64,000 bases of DNA from Brevibacterium sp. CBA3109 (lineage in GTDB: Bacteria > Actinomycetota > Actinomycetes > Actinomycetales > Brevibacteriaceae), in the NCBI RefSeq assembly GCF_040256645.1, contig NZ_CP158281.1, forward strand, positions 62,001 through 126,000. Direction: 5' to 3'. Below, in pieces: positions 18,486-27,353 of the stretch. A model generated the notes under the pieces. It did no database searches. It saw only the letters and a list, made by a program, of their open reading frames with translations, and was not told the DNA's origin. The translations under genes were made by a program, and so were the position numbers. Positions within the stretch are counted from its first letter, which is position 1; the number at the start of each line of letters is the position of its first letter.

Positions 18486-18735
18486 ATATCGTTGTGATCG
18501 GCGTCTCTGTCAAGTCGGACGAGCTAAAAGGCTGAAACATGCAAGCTTGAACCTCGCGGCAACGGTCCCACGCCGAGGCTTCTGTGCGTGCACCGCCGGC
18601 TCGGAGCTCCACCGTTGTGTCGAGGGAAGCGCCGACGCGGCGCCCTTGTTTCGAGGGAATTGCGCGCGCGCCGCCACTGCGGCCGCGGCGTTGCACCGCG
18701 GCGTGCGGTGTGCCACACTGATAGTGATCAATACA

Positions 18736-18756
18736 GAACAAATGGTCAGTAAATGG
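18736..18756. promoter_or_regulatory. paa operator-like site upstream of paaA
   Basis: Reads GAACAAATGGTCAGTAAATGG in positions 18736-18756 (shared core ATGGTCAGTAA). It is 117 bases before the paaA start and matches the site before the MFS transporter over 11 consecutive bases. Confidence 0.55.
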
Positions 18757-18872
18757 TTGTCCCGGGCTGGCGGTCATACGGTGCTCGAACAGGCGGTCCT
18801 ACGATGGTCGAACCGAACGATCAGTGCAGAACGCGCGGTCCGCAGAAGGGCACATCCAAGGGTGGAGTGGTC

Positions 18873-19847
18873 ATGACGACGCAAGTCAACGAAACAGAAC
18901 TCGAGGCGCAGTTCGCCGACACGATCAGCCGTAAGGACCGGATCGAGCCGCGTGACTGGATGCCGGAGAAATACCGCAAGACTCTCGTGAGGCAGGTGGC
19001 CCAGCACGCCCACTCGGAGATCATCGGCATGCAGCCCGAGGGCAACTGGATCTCCCGTGCACCCTCGCTGCGTCGCAAAGCGATCCTGCTGGCCAAGGTC
19101 CAGGACGAGGCCGGTCACGGTCTCTACCTCTACTCGGCGGCCGAGACCCTGGGAGCCACGCGCGATGAGCTGACTGAGAAGCTCATCGCCGGTAAACAGA
19201 AGTACTCCTCGATCTTCAACTATCCGACGCTGTCCTACACCGATGTCGGCACGATCGGCTGGCTCGTCGACGGCGCCGCGATCTGCAATCAGGTGCCCCT
19301 GTGCCGGACCTCCTTCGGCCCCTACGGTCGCGCGATGATCCGCATCTGCAAGGAAGAGTCCTTCCACCAGCGTCAGGGCTACGAACTGCTGATGACGATG
19401 ATGCGCGGGACCGAGGAGCAGCGGGCCTCGGTGCAGGAGTCGGTCAACCGCTTCTGGTGGCCATCGCTGATGATGTTCGGCCCGCCGGATGACGACTCGC
19501 CGAACACCGAGCAGTCGATGGAGTGGGGCATCAAGACCCACACGAATGACGAGCTGCGTCAGAAGTTCGTCGACATGTCCGTCCCGCAGGCCGAGGCCCT
19601 GGGCGTGACCTTCCCCGACGAGGGGCTGAAATGGAACGAGGAGCGCGGTCACTACGACTTCTCAACCCCGGATTGGGATGAATTCTGGGCCGTGGTCAAG
19701 GGCAACGGGCCCTGCAACGAACAGCGTGTTGCCCACCGCAAACGCGCATGGGACGAAGGAGCCTGGGTGCGCGAAGCAGCGCTCGCCTTCGCCGAGAACT
19801 CCGCCGCCGACACCGAGAACACCGCCGCCGAGGAGGCCGCGAAATGA
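18873..19847 (+). CDS. paaA: Phenylacetyl-CoA 1,2-epoxidase catalytic subunit
   Basis: Catalytic di-iron subunit of the ring epoxidase that converts phenylacetyl-CoA to the 1,2-epoxide using O2. Product of 324 residues from the ATG at 18873, which has GGTGGAG upstream; further upstream starts would add unrelated sequence. Di-iron ligands are visible in [13 protein letters not shown] (EXXH-type) and [13 protein letters not shown]. The extreme C-terminus (about 300-324) is an Ala/Glu-rich tail. Its stop overlaps the paaB start by four bases. First gene of a tightly packed nine-gene operon. Confidence 0.96.
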   Translation: MTTQVNETELEAQFADTISRKDRIEPRDWMPEKYRKTLVRQVAQHAHSEIIGMQPEGNWISRAPSLRRKAILLAKVQDEAGHGLYLYSAAETLGATRDELTEKLIAGKQKYSSIFNYPTLSYTDVGTIGWLVDGAAICNQVPLCRTSFGPYGRAMIRICKEESFHQRQGYELLMTMMRGTEEQRASVQESVNRFWWPSLMMFGPPDDDSPNTEQSMEWGIKTHTNDELRQKFVDMSVPQAEALGVTFPDEGLKWNEERGHYDFSTPDWDEFWAVVKGNGPCNEQRVAHRKRAWDEGAWVREAALAFAENSAADTENTAAEEAAK

Positions 19848-20155
19848 GTGCAGAGACACAGACACCAGCGACTCGTGGCGAATGGCCCCTCTACGAAGTA
19901 TTCGTACGCGGCAAGCGCGGACTCAACCACGTTCACGTCGGATCCCTGCACGCCGCCGATGACCAGATGGCGATCCACCATGCCCGCGACGTCTACACCC
20001 GCCGCAATGAGGGCGTGAGCCTGTGGGTCGTCCGCTCCTCGTCGATCACGGCCTCGAGTCCCGACGAGAAGGACCCCATGTTCGCCCCGGCAGGCGACAA
20101 GGTCTACCGCCATCCCACCTTCTATGACATCCCCGACGATGTCCCCCACATGTGA
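19844..20155 (+). CDS. paaB: Phenylacetyl-CoA 1,2-epoxidase subunit PaaB
   Basis: Small bridging subunit of the epoxidase complex, 103 residues. It contains the family stretch [20 protein letters not shown] and, near the end, [19 protein letters not shown]. It has no catalytic residues and helps assemble the PaaAC heterodimers. Starts inside the paaA stop (ATGA overlap), indicating coupled translation; paaC begins 13 bases after its stop. Confidence 0.95.
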   Translation: MSAETQTPATRGEWPLYEVFVRGKRGLNHVHVGSLHAADDQMAIHHARDVYTRRNEGVSLWVVRSSSITASSPDEKDPMFAPAGDKVYRHPTFYDIPDDVPHM

Positions 20156-20168
20156 GGAGACGGCGACG

Positions 20169-21137
20169 ATGACCAACGAACCTTCCATCAACGTCGATCA
20201 CGACGAGGCCGGAGCCAACATCGAGCACGGTGACCACGACAACGCCTACTCGGGTCTGCTCGTCAACGACGCACACTGGGCCTTCGGCACCGACTTCGAA
20301 GACCCCCTGGCCGGCGTCGACACCACCGTCCCCTCGGGCGTCGACTCACATGAGCTCGCGGTCTACTGCCAGATGCTCGGTGACGACGCGCTGATCTTCT
20401 CCCAGCGCATCTCCGAATGGTGCTCCAAAGCGCCCGACCTCGAAGAGGACATCGCGCTGGCCAACATCGCTCTGGACCTGCTGGGCCAGTCCCGGCTCCT
20501 GCTCGCCCGGACGGCGGCCGCCGACCCGAGCCTCGTGCCGCAGCTGCCCGAGGGCTCGCCGGTGCCCGACGAAGATCGTCTCGCGTTCTTCCGTGAGGAC
20601 CTGGCGTTCCGCAATGTCCGCCTCGCCGAGGTGCCCAACGGTGACTTCGCCGAGGCGGTCGCGAAGATCCTCATCTACTCCACCTGGCGTCTGGCGATCT
20701 TCGAGCGCCTGCAGTCGAGCAGGGACACCGTCCTTTCGGCCATCGCAGTCAAGGGCGTCAAGGAGATGTCCTACCACCGCGACTTCGCCGGCCGCTGGGT
20801 CCTCACCCTGGCTCGCGGCACCGAGGAATCCAAGACTCGCCTGCTCACAGCGCTCGACGGACTCTGGCCCCTGTGGGACGAACTCTTCGAGACCCACCCA
20901 GTCGAAGCCTCGGTGGCGGCCGCTGGGATCGGTGTCGATCCCGCCGAGGTGGCCGATGAGGCCGGGGTCATCCTCGACCAGGTCTTCGCCGCAGCCGGCA
21001 TCGATCGCCCCGAACGGGGCGCGCTGGCCGGAGTGCGAGGACAGAAAGGTCGCGACGGACTGCACACCGAAGCACTGTCGAAGATGCTCGCCGACATGCA
21101 GGTCGTCGCCCGCCAGTACCCGGAAGGACAATGGTGA
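20169..21137 (+). CDS. paaC: Phenylacetyl-CoA 1,2-epoxidase structural subunit PaaC
   Basis: Non-catalytic partner of PaaA, sharing its ferritin-like helical fold but without a complete iron site. Product of 322 residues from ATG 20169, with GAGGAG 9 bases upstream. About 55 N-terminal residues (NEPSINVDHDEAGANIEHGD and following) are an acidic extension longer than in the E. coli protein. The core contains LGDDALIFSQRISEWCSKAP, IALDLLGQSRLLLARTAA and MSYHRDFAGRWVLTLARGTE. Overlaps paaD by 7 bases. Confidence 0.94.
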   Translation: MTNEPSINVDHDEAGANIEHGDHDNAYSGLLVNDAHWAFGTDFEDPLAGVDTTVPSGVDSHELAVYCQMLGDDALIFSQRISEWCSKAPDLEEDIALANIALDLLGQSRLLLARTAAADPSLVPQLPEGSPVPDEDRLAFFREDLAFRNVRLAEVPNGDFAEAVAKILIYSTWRLAIFERLQSSRDTVLSAIAVKGVKEMSYHRDFAGRWVLTLARGTEESKTRLLTALDGLWPLWDELFETHPVEASVAAAGIGVDPAEVADEAGVILDQVFAAAGIDRPERGALAGVRGQKGRDGLHTEALSKMLADMQVVARQYPEGQW

Positions 21138-21670
21138 CCGCAGCACTTCAGACCCGCATGTCCGGCACCCCCGCCGAGGCGCTCGATCGTGCCCGCGTCG
21201 CCGCAGCTCGCGTGAGAGACCCGGAGATGCCGATGCTCACGCTCGTCGATCTCGGCGTGCTTCGTGATGTCGCGATCGAAGACGGACGCGTCGTCACGAC
21301 CATCACCCCCACCTACTCGGGATGCCCGGCGATGGCGACGATGCGTGATGACCTGCAGCGCGAACTCCAGGACGCGGGATTCGAAGGCGCCGAGGTGCGG
21401 GTGTCCCTGACACCGGCCTGGACGAGTGATTGGATCACCGAGGAAGGGCGGGCGGCGCTGAAAGGTGCTGGAATCTCCCCACCCGGGCAGGCACCGAAGC
21501 ATCAGGGGCCCGTGGCTCTGACCCTGATGCCCACGAAGCGGGCGCTGACCTGCACCCTGTGCGGTTCTGCCGATGTGAAGCTGTCCTCGGAATTCGGGCC
21601 GACGGCATGCAAGGCGATGTACCAATGCCTCGACTGCCTCGAACCGTTCCAACATGTGAAGGAGATCTGA
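21131..21670 (+). CDS. paaD: Epoxidase Fe-S assembly-type subunit PaaD
   Basis: 179-residue PaaD, needed for epoxidase activity and thought to help mature metal centres. The N-terminal part (about 15-100) is a MIP18/DUF59 domain with the conserved cysteine in TPTYSGCPAM. The C-terminal part has a zinc-ribbon-like CxxC pair: CTLCGSADVK and YQCLDCLEPF. Start overlaps the paaC stop. The stop is one base before paaE. Confidence 0.93.
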   Translation: MVTAALQTRMSGTPAEALDRARVAAARVRDPEMPMLTLVDLGVLRDVAIEDGRVVTTITPTYSGCPAMATMRDDLQRELQDAGFEGAEVRVSLTPAWTSDWITEEGRAALKGAGISPPGQAPKHQGPVALTLMPTKRALTCTLCGSADVKLSSEFGPTACKAMYQCLDCLEPFQHVKEI

Positions 21671-21671
21671 G

Positions 21672-22808
21672 ATGACCGAAACGATCAATCAGAGCGCCGA
21701 GGCGACTGCCACGACCGAGCCCAACGATGAGACGGAGCCGACCGGCAGCTCCACCCGGTCGAGCTTCTACCCGCTGACCGTGAAGTCGGTCGACCACCTG
21801 ACCGAGGACTCGGCAGCGGTGACCTTCGACGTCCCGGACGAATACGCCGAGAGCTTCGACTTCGCTGCGGGGCAGTCCCTGACCCTGCGCCGGATGATCG
21901 ACGGCGGAGAACACCGCCGCTCCTACTCCATCTGCGCCCCGGCCGGCACCGATCCGCGCATCGGTGTCCGCGAGATCCCCGACGGACTCTTCTCCCAATG
22001 GCTCGTCAACGATGTCCGCCCCGGTGAGACCATCGAGGTCCAGCCGCCCAGCGGCAGCTTCCAGGCCGACCCTGACCTGGGTGGACGGCACCTGTGCATC
22101 GCAGCCGGATCCGGCATCACCCCGATGCTCTCGATCGCCAGCACCGTGCTGTCCAACCCCGACGCCTCTCTCACTTTGCTCTACGGCAACCGCACCACGA
22201 ACACCGTGATGTTCGCCGAGGAGCTCGCCGACCTCAAGGACTCCCGCAACCAGCAGCTCGACCTCATCCATGTCCTCTCCCGCGAACCCCGGGAGGTCGA
22301 TCTCTTCTCCGGTCGCCTCGACGAGAAGAAGCTGCGCGCGCTGCTGACCAACCTCGTGCCCATCGGCGACATGGATCACGTGTGGCTCTGCGGTCCCTTC
22401 GGCATGCTCAGCGACGCCCGCGCGGTGCTCGCGGAATTCGGTGTGCCCAAGGACAAGATCCACTTCGAGCTCTTCTACGTGGACGAACCGCCACCAGAAG
22501 TCGTCCACGCGGACAAGGTCGTCGAGGGCGCCACCAGCGACGTCACGATCGTCCTCGACGGACGACGGACCACCTCGGCGATGTCACAGGGCAAGACGAT
22601 CCTCGATTCGGCGCAGGAGTCACGCTCGGACCTGCCGTTCGCCTGCAAGGGCGGAGTCTGCGGCACCTGCCGTGCCAAGGTCTGCGGCGGCGAGGTCGAC
22701 ATGGTGCGCAACTACGCCCTCGAAGACGCCGAGGTTCAGGAGAACTTCGTCCTCACCTGTCAGACATTCCCCGTCAGCGACGAGGTCACGGTCGACTACG
22801 ACTCGTGA
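21672..22808 (+). CDS. paaE: Epoxidase reductase PaaE (FAD and 2Fe-2S)
   Basis: NADPH-dependent oxidoreductase that feeds electrons to the PaaA di-iron centre. Product of 378 residues. An N-terminal Thr/Glu-rich tail (about 1-30) precedes an FAD-binding barrel with RRSYSICAP, an NAD(P)-binding domain beginning IAAGSGITPMLSI, and a C-terminal plant-type ferredoxin domain. The 2Fe-2S ligands are Cys325, Cys330 and Cys333 in CKGGVCGTC plus Cys363 in LTCQTF. All cofactor motifs are intact. Next gene starts 53 bases later. Confidence 0.95.
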   Translation: MTETINQSAEATATTEPNDETEPTGSSTRSSFYPLTVKSVDHLTEDSAAVTFDVPDEYAESFDFAAGQSLTLRRMIDGGEHRRSYSICAPAGTDPRIGVREIPDGLFSQWLVNDVRPGETIEVQPPSGSFQADPDLGGRHLCIAAGSGITPMLSIASTVLSNPDASLTLLYGNRTTNTVMFAEELADLKDSRNQQLDLIHVLSREPREVDLFSGRLDEKKLRALLTNLVPIGDMDHVWLCGPFGMLSDARAVLAEFGVPKDKIHFELFYVDEPPPEVVHADKVVEGATSDVTIVLDGRRTTSAMSQGKTILDSAQESRSDLPFACKGGVCGTCRAKVCGGEVDMVRNYALEDAEVQENFVLTCQTFPVSDEVTVDYDS

Positions 22809-22861
22809 TCGCGTCGATTCAGACTCGTGAGATCCTGGAGACACCACTACTGAGGAGACCT

Positions 22862-24028
22862 ATGCCTGAGGCTTTCGTCCTGGATGGACTGCGCACACCC
22901 ATCGGCCGCTACGGCGGAGTCCTTGCTGATCAGCGACCCGATGATCTGGTCGCGACCACGCTCAAGGCCGTCGTGGACCGGTCGGGAATCGATCCGGCGG
23001 ACATCGACGAGGTGATCCTCGGCTCGGCGAACCAGGCCGGTGAGGACAACCGCAACGTCGCCCGCATGGCCGTACTGCTGGCCGGTCTGCCCGAGTCCGT
23101 TCCCGGCTTCACCGTCAACCGCCTGTGTGCCTCAGGGCTGACCGCGATCACGACTGCACGGCAGATGATCGCCGCCGGTGACGCCGATGTGGTTGTGGCC
23201 GGTGGCGTCGAATCGATGACGCGCGCACCATGGGTGACTGAGAAGCCCTCACGCGCCTGGGCGAAGCCGGGCAAGTCCTGGGACACCTCCATCGGCTGGC
23301 GCTTCACCAACCCCGCCTTCGGCGAGGACACGACCCTGTCGATGCCCCAGACCGCCGAACGTGTGGCCGAGAAATGGAAGCTCAGCCGTGAGCAGCTCGA
23401 CGAATTCGCGTACAACTCGCATCGGTTGGCACTGGCCGCACAGGACGCGGGAAGATTCGATCCCGAGATCCTGTCCATCGGCGAAGCCAGCGCCGACGAA
23501 GGACCGCGTGCGGACACCACTGTGGAGAAGCTCGCCAAGCTGCGCGCCATCCACGGCCCAGGAGGGGTCATCACCGCGGGAAACTCCTCCTCCCTCAACG
23601 ACGGTGCCGCCGTCGTCATCCTCGTCAGCGAGTCCTACGCGCAGAAGCATGACCTGAGCCCCAGGGCGCGCGTCGTCACCGGTGCCAGCGCCGGTGTATC
23701 CCCGGAGATCATGGGCATCGGACCTGTGCCCGCCACCCGCAAGGTCCTCGACCGTGTCGGCTGGAGCGTCGACGATCTCGAAGCCGTGGAGCTCAACGAG
23801 GCCTTCGCCTCACAGTCCCTGGCCTGCATCGGCGATCTGGGCCTGGACCCGGAGACCGTGAATGCCTTCGGTGGTGCGATTGCGCTGGGCCACCCGCTGG
23901 GCTGTTCGGGAGCACGCATCACCCTGACCCTGCTCAACCGCCTCGAGCAGGCGGATGCCAAGCGCGGACTGGCGACGATGTGCGTCGGCGTCGGCCAGGG
24001 TTCGGCACTGCTGTTGGAGCGGGTATGA
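22862..24028 (+). CDS. paaJ: 3-oxoadipyl-CoA / 3-oxo-5,6-dehydrosuberyl-CoA thiolase
   Basis: Thiolase for the two C-C cleavage steps of the phenylacetate pathway. Product of 388 residues from the ATG at 22862 behind GAGGAG. Catalytic residues are Cys89 in NRLCASG, His344 in ALGHPLGCSGAR and Cys374 in TMCVGVGQG. A closely related acetyl-CoA acetyltransferase is possible from sequence alone, but the position between paaE and paaF decides for PaaJ. Stop overlaps the start of the next gene by four bases. Confidence 0.9.
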   Translation: MPEAFVLDGLRTPIGRYGGVLADQRPDDLVATTLKAVVDRSGIDPADIDEVILGSANQAGEDNRNVARMAVLLAGLPESVPGFTVNRLCASGLTAITTARQMIAAGDADVVVAGGVESMTRAPWVTEKPSRAWAKPGKSWDTSIGWRFTNPAFGEDTTLSMPQTAERVAEKWKLSREQLDEFAYNSHRLALAAQDAGRFDPEILSIGEASADEGPRADTTVEKLAKLRAIHGPGGVITAGNSSSLNDGAAVVILVSESYAQKHDLSPRARVVTGASAGVSPEIMGIGPVPATRKVLDRVGWSVDDLEAVELNEAFASQSLACIGDLGLDPETVNAFGGAIALGHPLGCSGARITLTLLNRLEQADAKRGLATMCVGVGQGSALLLERV

Positions 24029-24816
24029 GCGCGGGCGGCGGGAACTCTCCGCTCATCATCGAACGCCACGAGGATCGCGTCATCATTCGGCTCAACCGTC
24101 CCGAGGTGCGCAACGCCATCGACCAGTCCATGGTCGATGCCCTCCACGAGGTGTGTGCCGAACTCGAGGCCGATCCGAAGGTCGCCATCCTCACCGGCTC
24201 GAATGGCGTCTTCGCCGCGGGCGCCGATATCGGGCAGCTGCTGGGTCGCGGCCGCGAGGAAGCGCTGGCCGGCATCAATTCGAAGGTCTTCACCCGGATT
24301 CAGGAACTGCCGATGCCCGTCATCGCTCTTGTCGAGGGCTTTGCCCTGGGCGGCGGAGCCGAACTCGCCTTCGCCTGCGACTTCCGGATCGGGACACCTG
24401 CGACGAAGATCGGCAACCCGGAGACCGGCCTCGGCATCCTCGCCGCGGCCGGTGCTGCCTGGCGTCTGCGTGAACTTGTGGGCGAGCCCCGTGCGAAGGA
24501 GATCCTGCTGGCCGGTCGCACACTGCAGGCCGAGGAAGCGAAATCGATCGGACTGCTCAACGACGTCGTCGACCCCGAGGACCTCGAAGTCGCGGGTCAG
24601 GCTCTTGCCGACCGCATTGCGAGCTTCGCACCTCTGGCCGTGAGGCTGAGCAAATCCGCATTCCACGCCCCGCGCGAGGCGCATCCGCTCATCGACAATC
24701 TGGCCCAGGCCGTGCTGTTCGAAACCGAAGAGAAGCACACTCGCATGGAAGCTTTCCTCGCCAAACGCGAAGCGAAGAAGCGGAAGAAGGCTGAACAGAA
24801 GGGCACCCCCGAATGA
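24025..24816 (+). CDS. paaF: Enoyl-CoA hydratase PaaF
   Basis: Crotonase-family enoyl-CoA hydratase of 263 residues, expected to hydrate 2,3-dehydroadipyl-CoA. Oxyanion-hole segments are FAAGADIGQL (near 63-72) and EGFALGGGAELAFAC; the catalytic acidic residue lies in IGNPETGLGIL. The C-terminus is very lysine-rich (KREAKKRKKAEQK). The start is the ATG overlapping the paaJ stop. It overlaps paaH by four bases, so translation is coupled along the chain. Confidence 0.9.
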   Translation: MSAGGGNSPLIIERHEDRVIIRLNRPEVRNAIDQSMVDALHEVCAELEADPKVAILTGSNGVFAAGADIGQLLGRGREEALAGINSKVFTRIQELPMPVIALVEGFALGGGAELAFACDFRIGTPATKIGNPETGLGILAAAGAAWRLRELVGEPRAKEILLAGRTLQAEEAKSIGLLNDVVDPEDLEVAGQALADRIASFAPLAVRLSKSAFHAPREAHPLIDNLAQAVLFETEEKHTRMEAFLAKREAKKRKKAEQKGTPE

Positions 24817-25721
24817 GCGAGCAGACCGCACGCGAACCTGACGCCGTGCACACGCCGAACTCGACGGCGAACTCCACAGCTGGCACAAGCAGCGGCGCCC
24901 AGGTCCCGGAGACCGTCGGCGTCTACGGCGGTGGCCGGATGGGTGCGGGCATTGCCCACGCCTTCGCCAGCGCCGGAGCCCGCGTCATCATCATCGAGAA
25001 CACCGAAGAGACCGTGGCCGCGGCCAAGGAGCGCGTGGACGCCTCGATCGAGAAGTCGACGTCCAAGGGGCTCGAGGTCAAGGGCAGCGTCGAAGTCGTG
25101 CGCGATCCCACCCTGCTTGACCAGGCTCTTCTCGTTGTCGAAGCCGTCCCGGAGATCGTCGAGCTCAAGCAGGAGATCCTCGCGGCCATCGCAAAGTACG
25201 CGCCGGCCGCGAGCATCGCCACGAACACGAGCGCACTCTCCATTGATGAACTCGCCGCCGCACTGCCACGACCGCAGGCGCTCATCGGTCTTCACTTCTT
25301 CAACCCCGTCCCCGTCAGCGACCTCGTCGAGGTCGTCGTCGGCACCCACACCCAGCCGGGACTCGTCGACGTGGCGAAGTCCTGGGTGGCGGGACTGGGG
25401 AAAACGGCGATCACGGTCAAGGACTCACCGGGATTCGCCTCCAGCCGCCTCGGCGTGGCTCTCGCTCTCGAAGCGGTGCGCATGGTCGATGAAGGGGTCG
25501 CCAGTGCCGAAGACATCGACTCCGCGATGACGTTGGGCTACCGCCACCCGGCGGGTCCGCTGAAGACCACGGACATCGTCGGCCTCGACGTCCGCCTCGG
25601 CATCGCCGAGCACCTCGAGGCAGAGCTGGGGCCCAGGTTTGCACCGCCACAGCTGCTTAGGGACAAGGTCGCCGCGGGTCAGCTGGGTCGAAAATCCGGC
25701 CAGGGATTCTATACTTGGTGA
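24813..25721 (+). CDS. paaH: 3-hydroxyadipyl-CoA dehydrogenase PaaH
   Basis: NAD-dependent 3-hydroxyacyl-CoA dehydrogenase of 302 residues. After a disordered N-terminal 30 residues the Rossmann motif reads GVYGGGRMGAGIAHAF. The catalytic His lies in GLHFFNPVP, and the C-terminal helical domain contains KDSPGFASSRLG and GYRHPAGPLKTTDIVGLDVR. At about 300 residues it is the short single-copy form, unlike the longer E. coli PaaH with a duplicated C-terminal domain. Oxidises 3-hydroxyadipyl-CoA to 3-oxoadipyl-CoA. Confidence 0.9.
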   Translation: MSEQTAREPDAVHTPNSTANSTAGTSSGAQVPETVGVYGGGRMGAGIAHAFASAGARVIIIENTEETVAAAKERVDASIEKSTSKGLEVKGSVEVVRDPTLLDQALLVVEAVPEIVELKQEILAAIAKYAPAASIATNTSALSIDELAAALPRPQALIGLHFFNPVPVSDLVEVVVGTHTQPGLVDVAKSWVAGLGKTAITVKDSPGFASSRLGVALALEAVRMVDEGVASAEDIDSAMTLGYRHPAGPLKTTDIVGLDVRLGIAEHLEAELGPRFAPPQLLRDKVAAGQLGRKSGQGFYTW

Positions 25722-25773
25722 CCAGGCAGGCACCAAGACCGCTTGGCGCACCGTCATCTGCAAAGGAGCACAC

Positions 25774-26550
25774 GTGACCGAGATCCGACTGTCCAACCGG
25801 GGCAACATCGCAGAGATCGTCCTTGACGGCCCCGATTCCCGCAACGCCCTGAACGCCGAGAACCTGCGCGACCTCGCGGCGGCAGTGGCCAAGGTCGCCG
25901 AGGCGATCCCGAGCGTGCGCGCGCTCCTGATCAGGGGAGAGGGCAAGGTCTTCAGCTCCGGGCGCGACATCTCGGCCGTCGACGTCGAGACCGATGACGC
26001 CCACGCGTTCCTCGCCGAGGCTTTCACCCCCGTCTTCCAGTCCATCCGTGCGCTGCCGATCCCCGTGATCTCGCAAGTCCAGGGGGCCGCATTGGGGCTG
26101 GGCTTCGGTGTCGCGGCGGCTGCTGACATCATCGTCGCCGCCGACAATGCGAAGTTCGGCTCGCCGTTCGCCGCGATCGGCGCCATGCTCGACTCGGGTG
26201 CCCACCACGTGTTCCTCGATCGGGTGGGCTATCACCGGACGATGGACCTCATCATCACCGGTGATTTCCTGACCGGCGCCGAGGCGGCGGCTGCAGGCAT
26301 CGTGTCCCGCGCTGTTCCAGCCGAGGAACTGTCAGAGTTCGTCGAGTCGAAGCTGGCCGCAATCGTGACCGGCCCGGCCGAGGCGTTCGCGATGGAAAAG
26401 GGCTTCGTGCAGAAACTCGCCGACGACCGCCCGACCCTGGCGCAGGTGCTTGCGGAAGAGGCCAACCTCCAGGAGACCGCACGTCGGACCCCGGACTACG
26501 CCGAAGGGTTCAAGGCCTTCCAAGAGCGCCGAGCACCGAAGTTCGACTGA
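25774..26550 (+). CDS. paaG: Crotonase-family isomerase/hydratase PaaG
   Basis: 258-residue crotonase-fold protein, probably the isomerase that turns the ring 1,2-epoxide into the oxepin. The start is GTG at 25774 with AAAGGAG 5 bases upstream. Oxyanion-hole segments are FSSGRDISAV and QGAALGLGFGVAAAADI, and GSPFAAIGAMLDSG holds the active-site loop. Second crotonase of the operon and distinct from PaaF, as in known paa clusters. It ends the nine-gene operon; a 180-base gap follows. Confidence 0.85.
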   Translation: MTEIRLSNRGNIAEIVLDGPDSRNALNAENLRDLAAAVAKVAEAIPSVRALLIRGEGKVFSSGRDISAVDVETDDAHAFLAEAFTPVFQSIRALPIPVISQVQGAALGLGFGVAAAADIIVAADNAKFGSPFAAIGAMLDSGAHHVFLDRVGYHRTMDLIITGDFLTGAEAAAAGIVSRAVPAEELSEFVESKLAAIVTGPAEAFAMEKGFVQKLADDRPTLAQVLAEEANLQETARRTPDYAEGFKAFQERRAPKFD

Positions 26551-26690
26551 GCTGCCGGTGGCACTTTGCCCGGAACGCTGAGATCACTTGCCTGGCTGGA
26601 CCTCGTCGTCTTCCGGATTGGGGCATCCTGGCAGCACCAGAGCCGATGCGACTGCAACCGCAGCGATGGTCGTCAGCGGACCCGACTCCG

Positions 26691-26705
26691 TACCTGTAGG
26701 GGGTA
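26691..26705. promoter_or_regulatory. Candidate copper-repressor (CsoR-like) operator
   Basis: TACCTGTAGGGGGTA has TACC and GGTA ends in inverted orientation with a G-tract, resembling CsoR-family operators (TACCCC...GGGGTA). It lies directly upstream of the copper lipoprotein gene. No csoR gene is in the window. Tentative. Confidence 0.35.
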
Positions 26706-26731
26706 GGGTGATCAATGTGATTCAGACAGAA

Positions 26732-27325
26732 ATGAGACGTGCGGCGAAACCTCGGCGAGTCATCGCCACAGCGGCCCTGACCTTGCTGTTGGCAGGTTGT
26801 GCGACCGATGATTCGAATCCCGGAGCCGGTGACGATCAGGCGTCGACGGCAGAGTTCCTCTCCGAGCACGGATTGGACGGGATGGACGCCGTTGAAGCCA
26901 TTGATCATCTTGACCGACTTGCGGTGACAGACCGCCCAAGTGATCTCATGGCATCTGTCTACCCCGATGAGCTGGTGCTGGCCGGTGAAGCGCAAGAAGT
27001 GACTCTCGACCTGCCGGAGGACAAGGCATATGTGTCGATTGCTCCGTATGTGAACACCACCCACGACTGCTTCTACCACAGCCTGACAACCTGTCGTGGA
27101 GAGCTCGGCAACGAGGAAGTTGATGTGCAGGTCACCGACAGTGCCACCGACGAACTGGTCGTTGACGAGCAGGCGATGACGTTCGACAACGGCTTCGCCG
27201 GGTTCTGGGTCCCAAGCGACATCTCAGGAACCATTGACATCACTCACGAGGGGAAGTCCGGTTCCGTCGAATTCTCGACTGCGGATTACGGGGCGACCTG
27301 CATCACCGACATTCGGCTCTCGTGA
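26732..27325 (+). CDS. cueP: CueP-family copper-binding lipoprotein
   Basis: Exported copper-binding protein of the CueP family, about 197 residues. A lipoprotein signal is clear: basic MRRAAKPRR, a hydrophobic core, and lipobox LLLAGC with Cys23. The mature part carries the family's conserved segment DCFYHSLTTCRGELGN and the C-terminal TCITDIRL; the cysteines of these are the expected copper ligands. GTG at 26708 is an alternative start that would add eight residues before the signal. In Salmonella CueP is periplasmic; here it would be anchored to the outside of the membrane. Possibly copper-regulated through the site just upstream. Confidence 0.82.
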   Translation: MRRAAKPRRVIATAALTLLLAGCATDDSNPGAGDDQASTAEFLSEHGLDGMDAVEAIDHLDRLAVTDRPSDLMASVYPDELVLAGEAQEVTLDLPEDKAYVSIAPYVNTTHDCFYHSLTTCRGELGNEEVDVQVTDSATDELVVDEQAMTFDNGFAGFWVPSDISGTIDITHEGKSGSVEFSTADYGATCITDIRLS

Positions 27326-27353
27326 TCTGAGCACTCGGCCATCAGGGCCGGGT

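Larger units (their letters stand above)
18344..18872. other. Divergent paaI/paaA control region
   Basis: A 529-base region with no convincing gene. It has two AT-rich islands, around 18461-18500 and 18720-18760, each containing a paa operator-like site, separated by a GC-rich stretch. The islands lie about 120 bases from the paaI and paaA starts respectively, so two separate divergent promoters with long leaders are likely. Confidence 0.65.

Noticed and set aside
22094..22861. Extension of the thiolase frame upstream through paaE
   Set aside because: The upstream part is an out-of-frame reading of paaE; GAGGAG and ATG at 22862 mark the true start.
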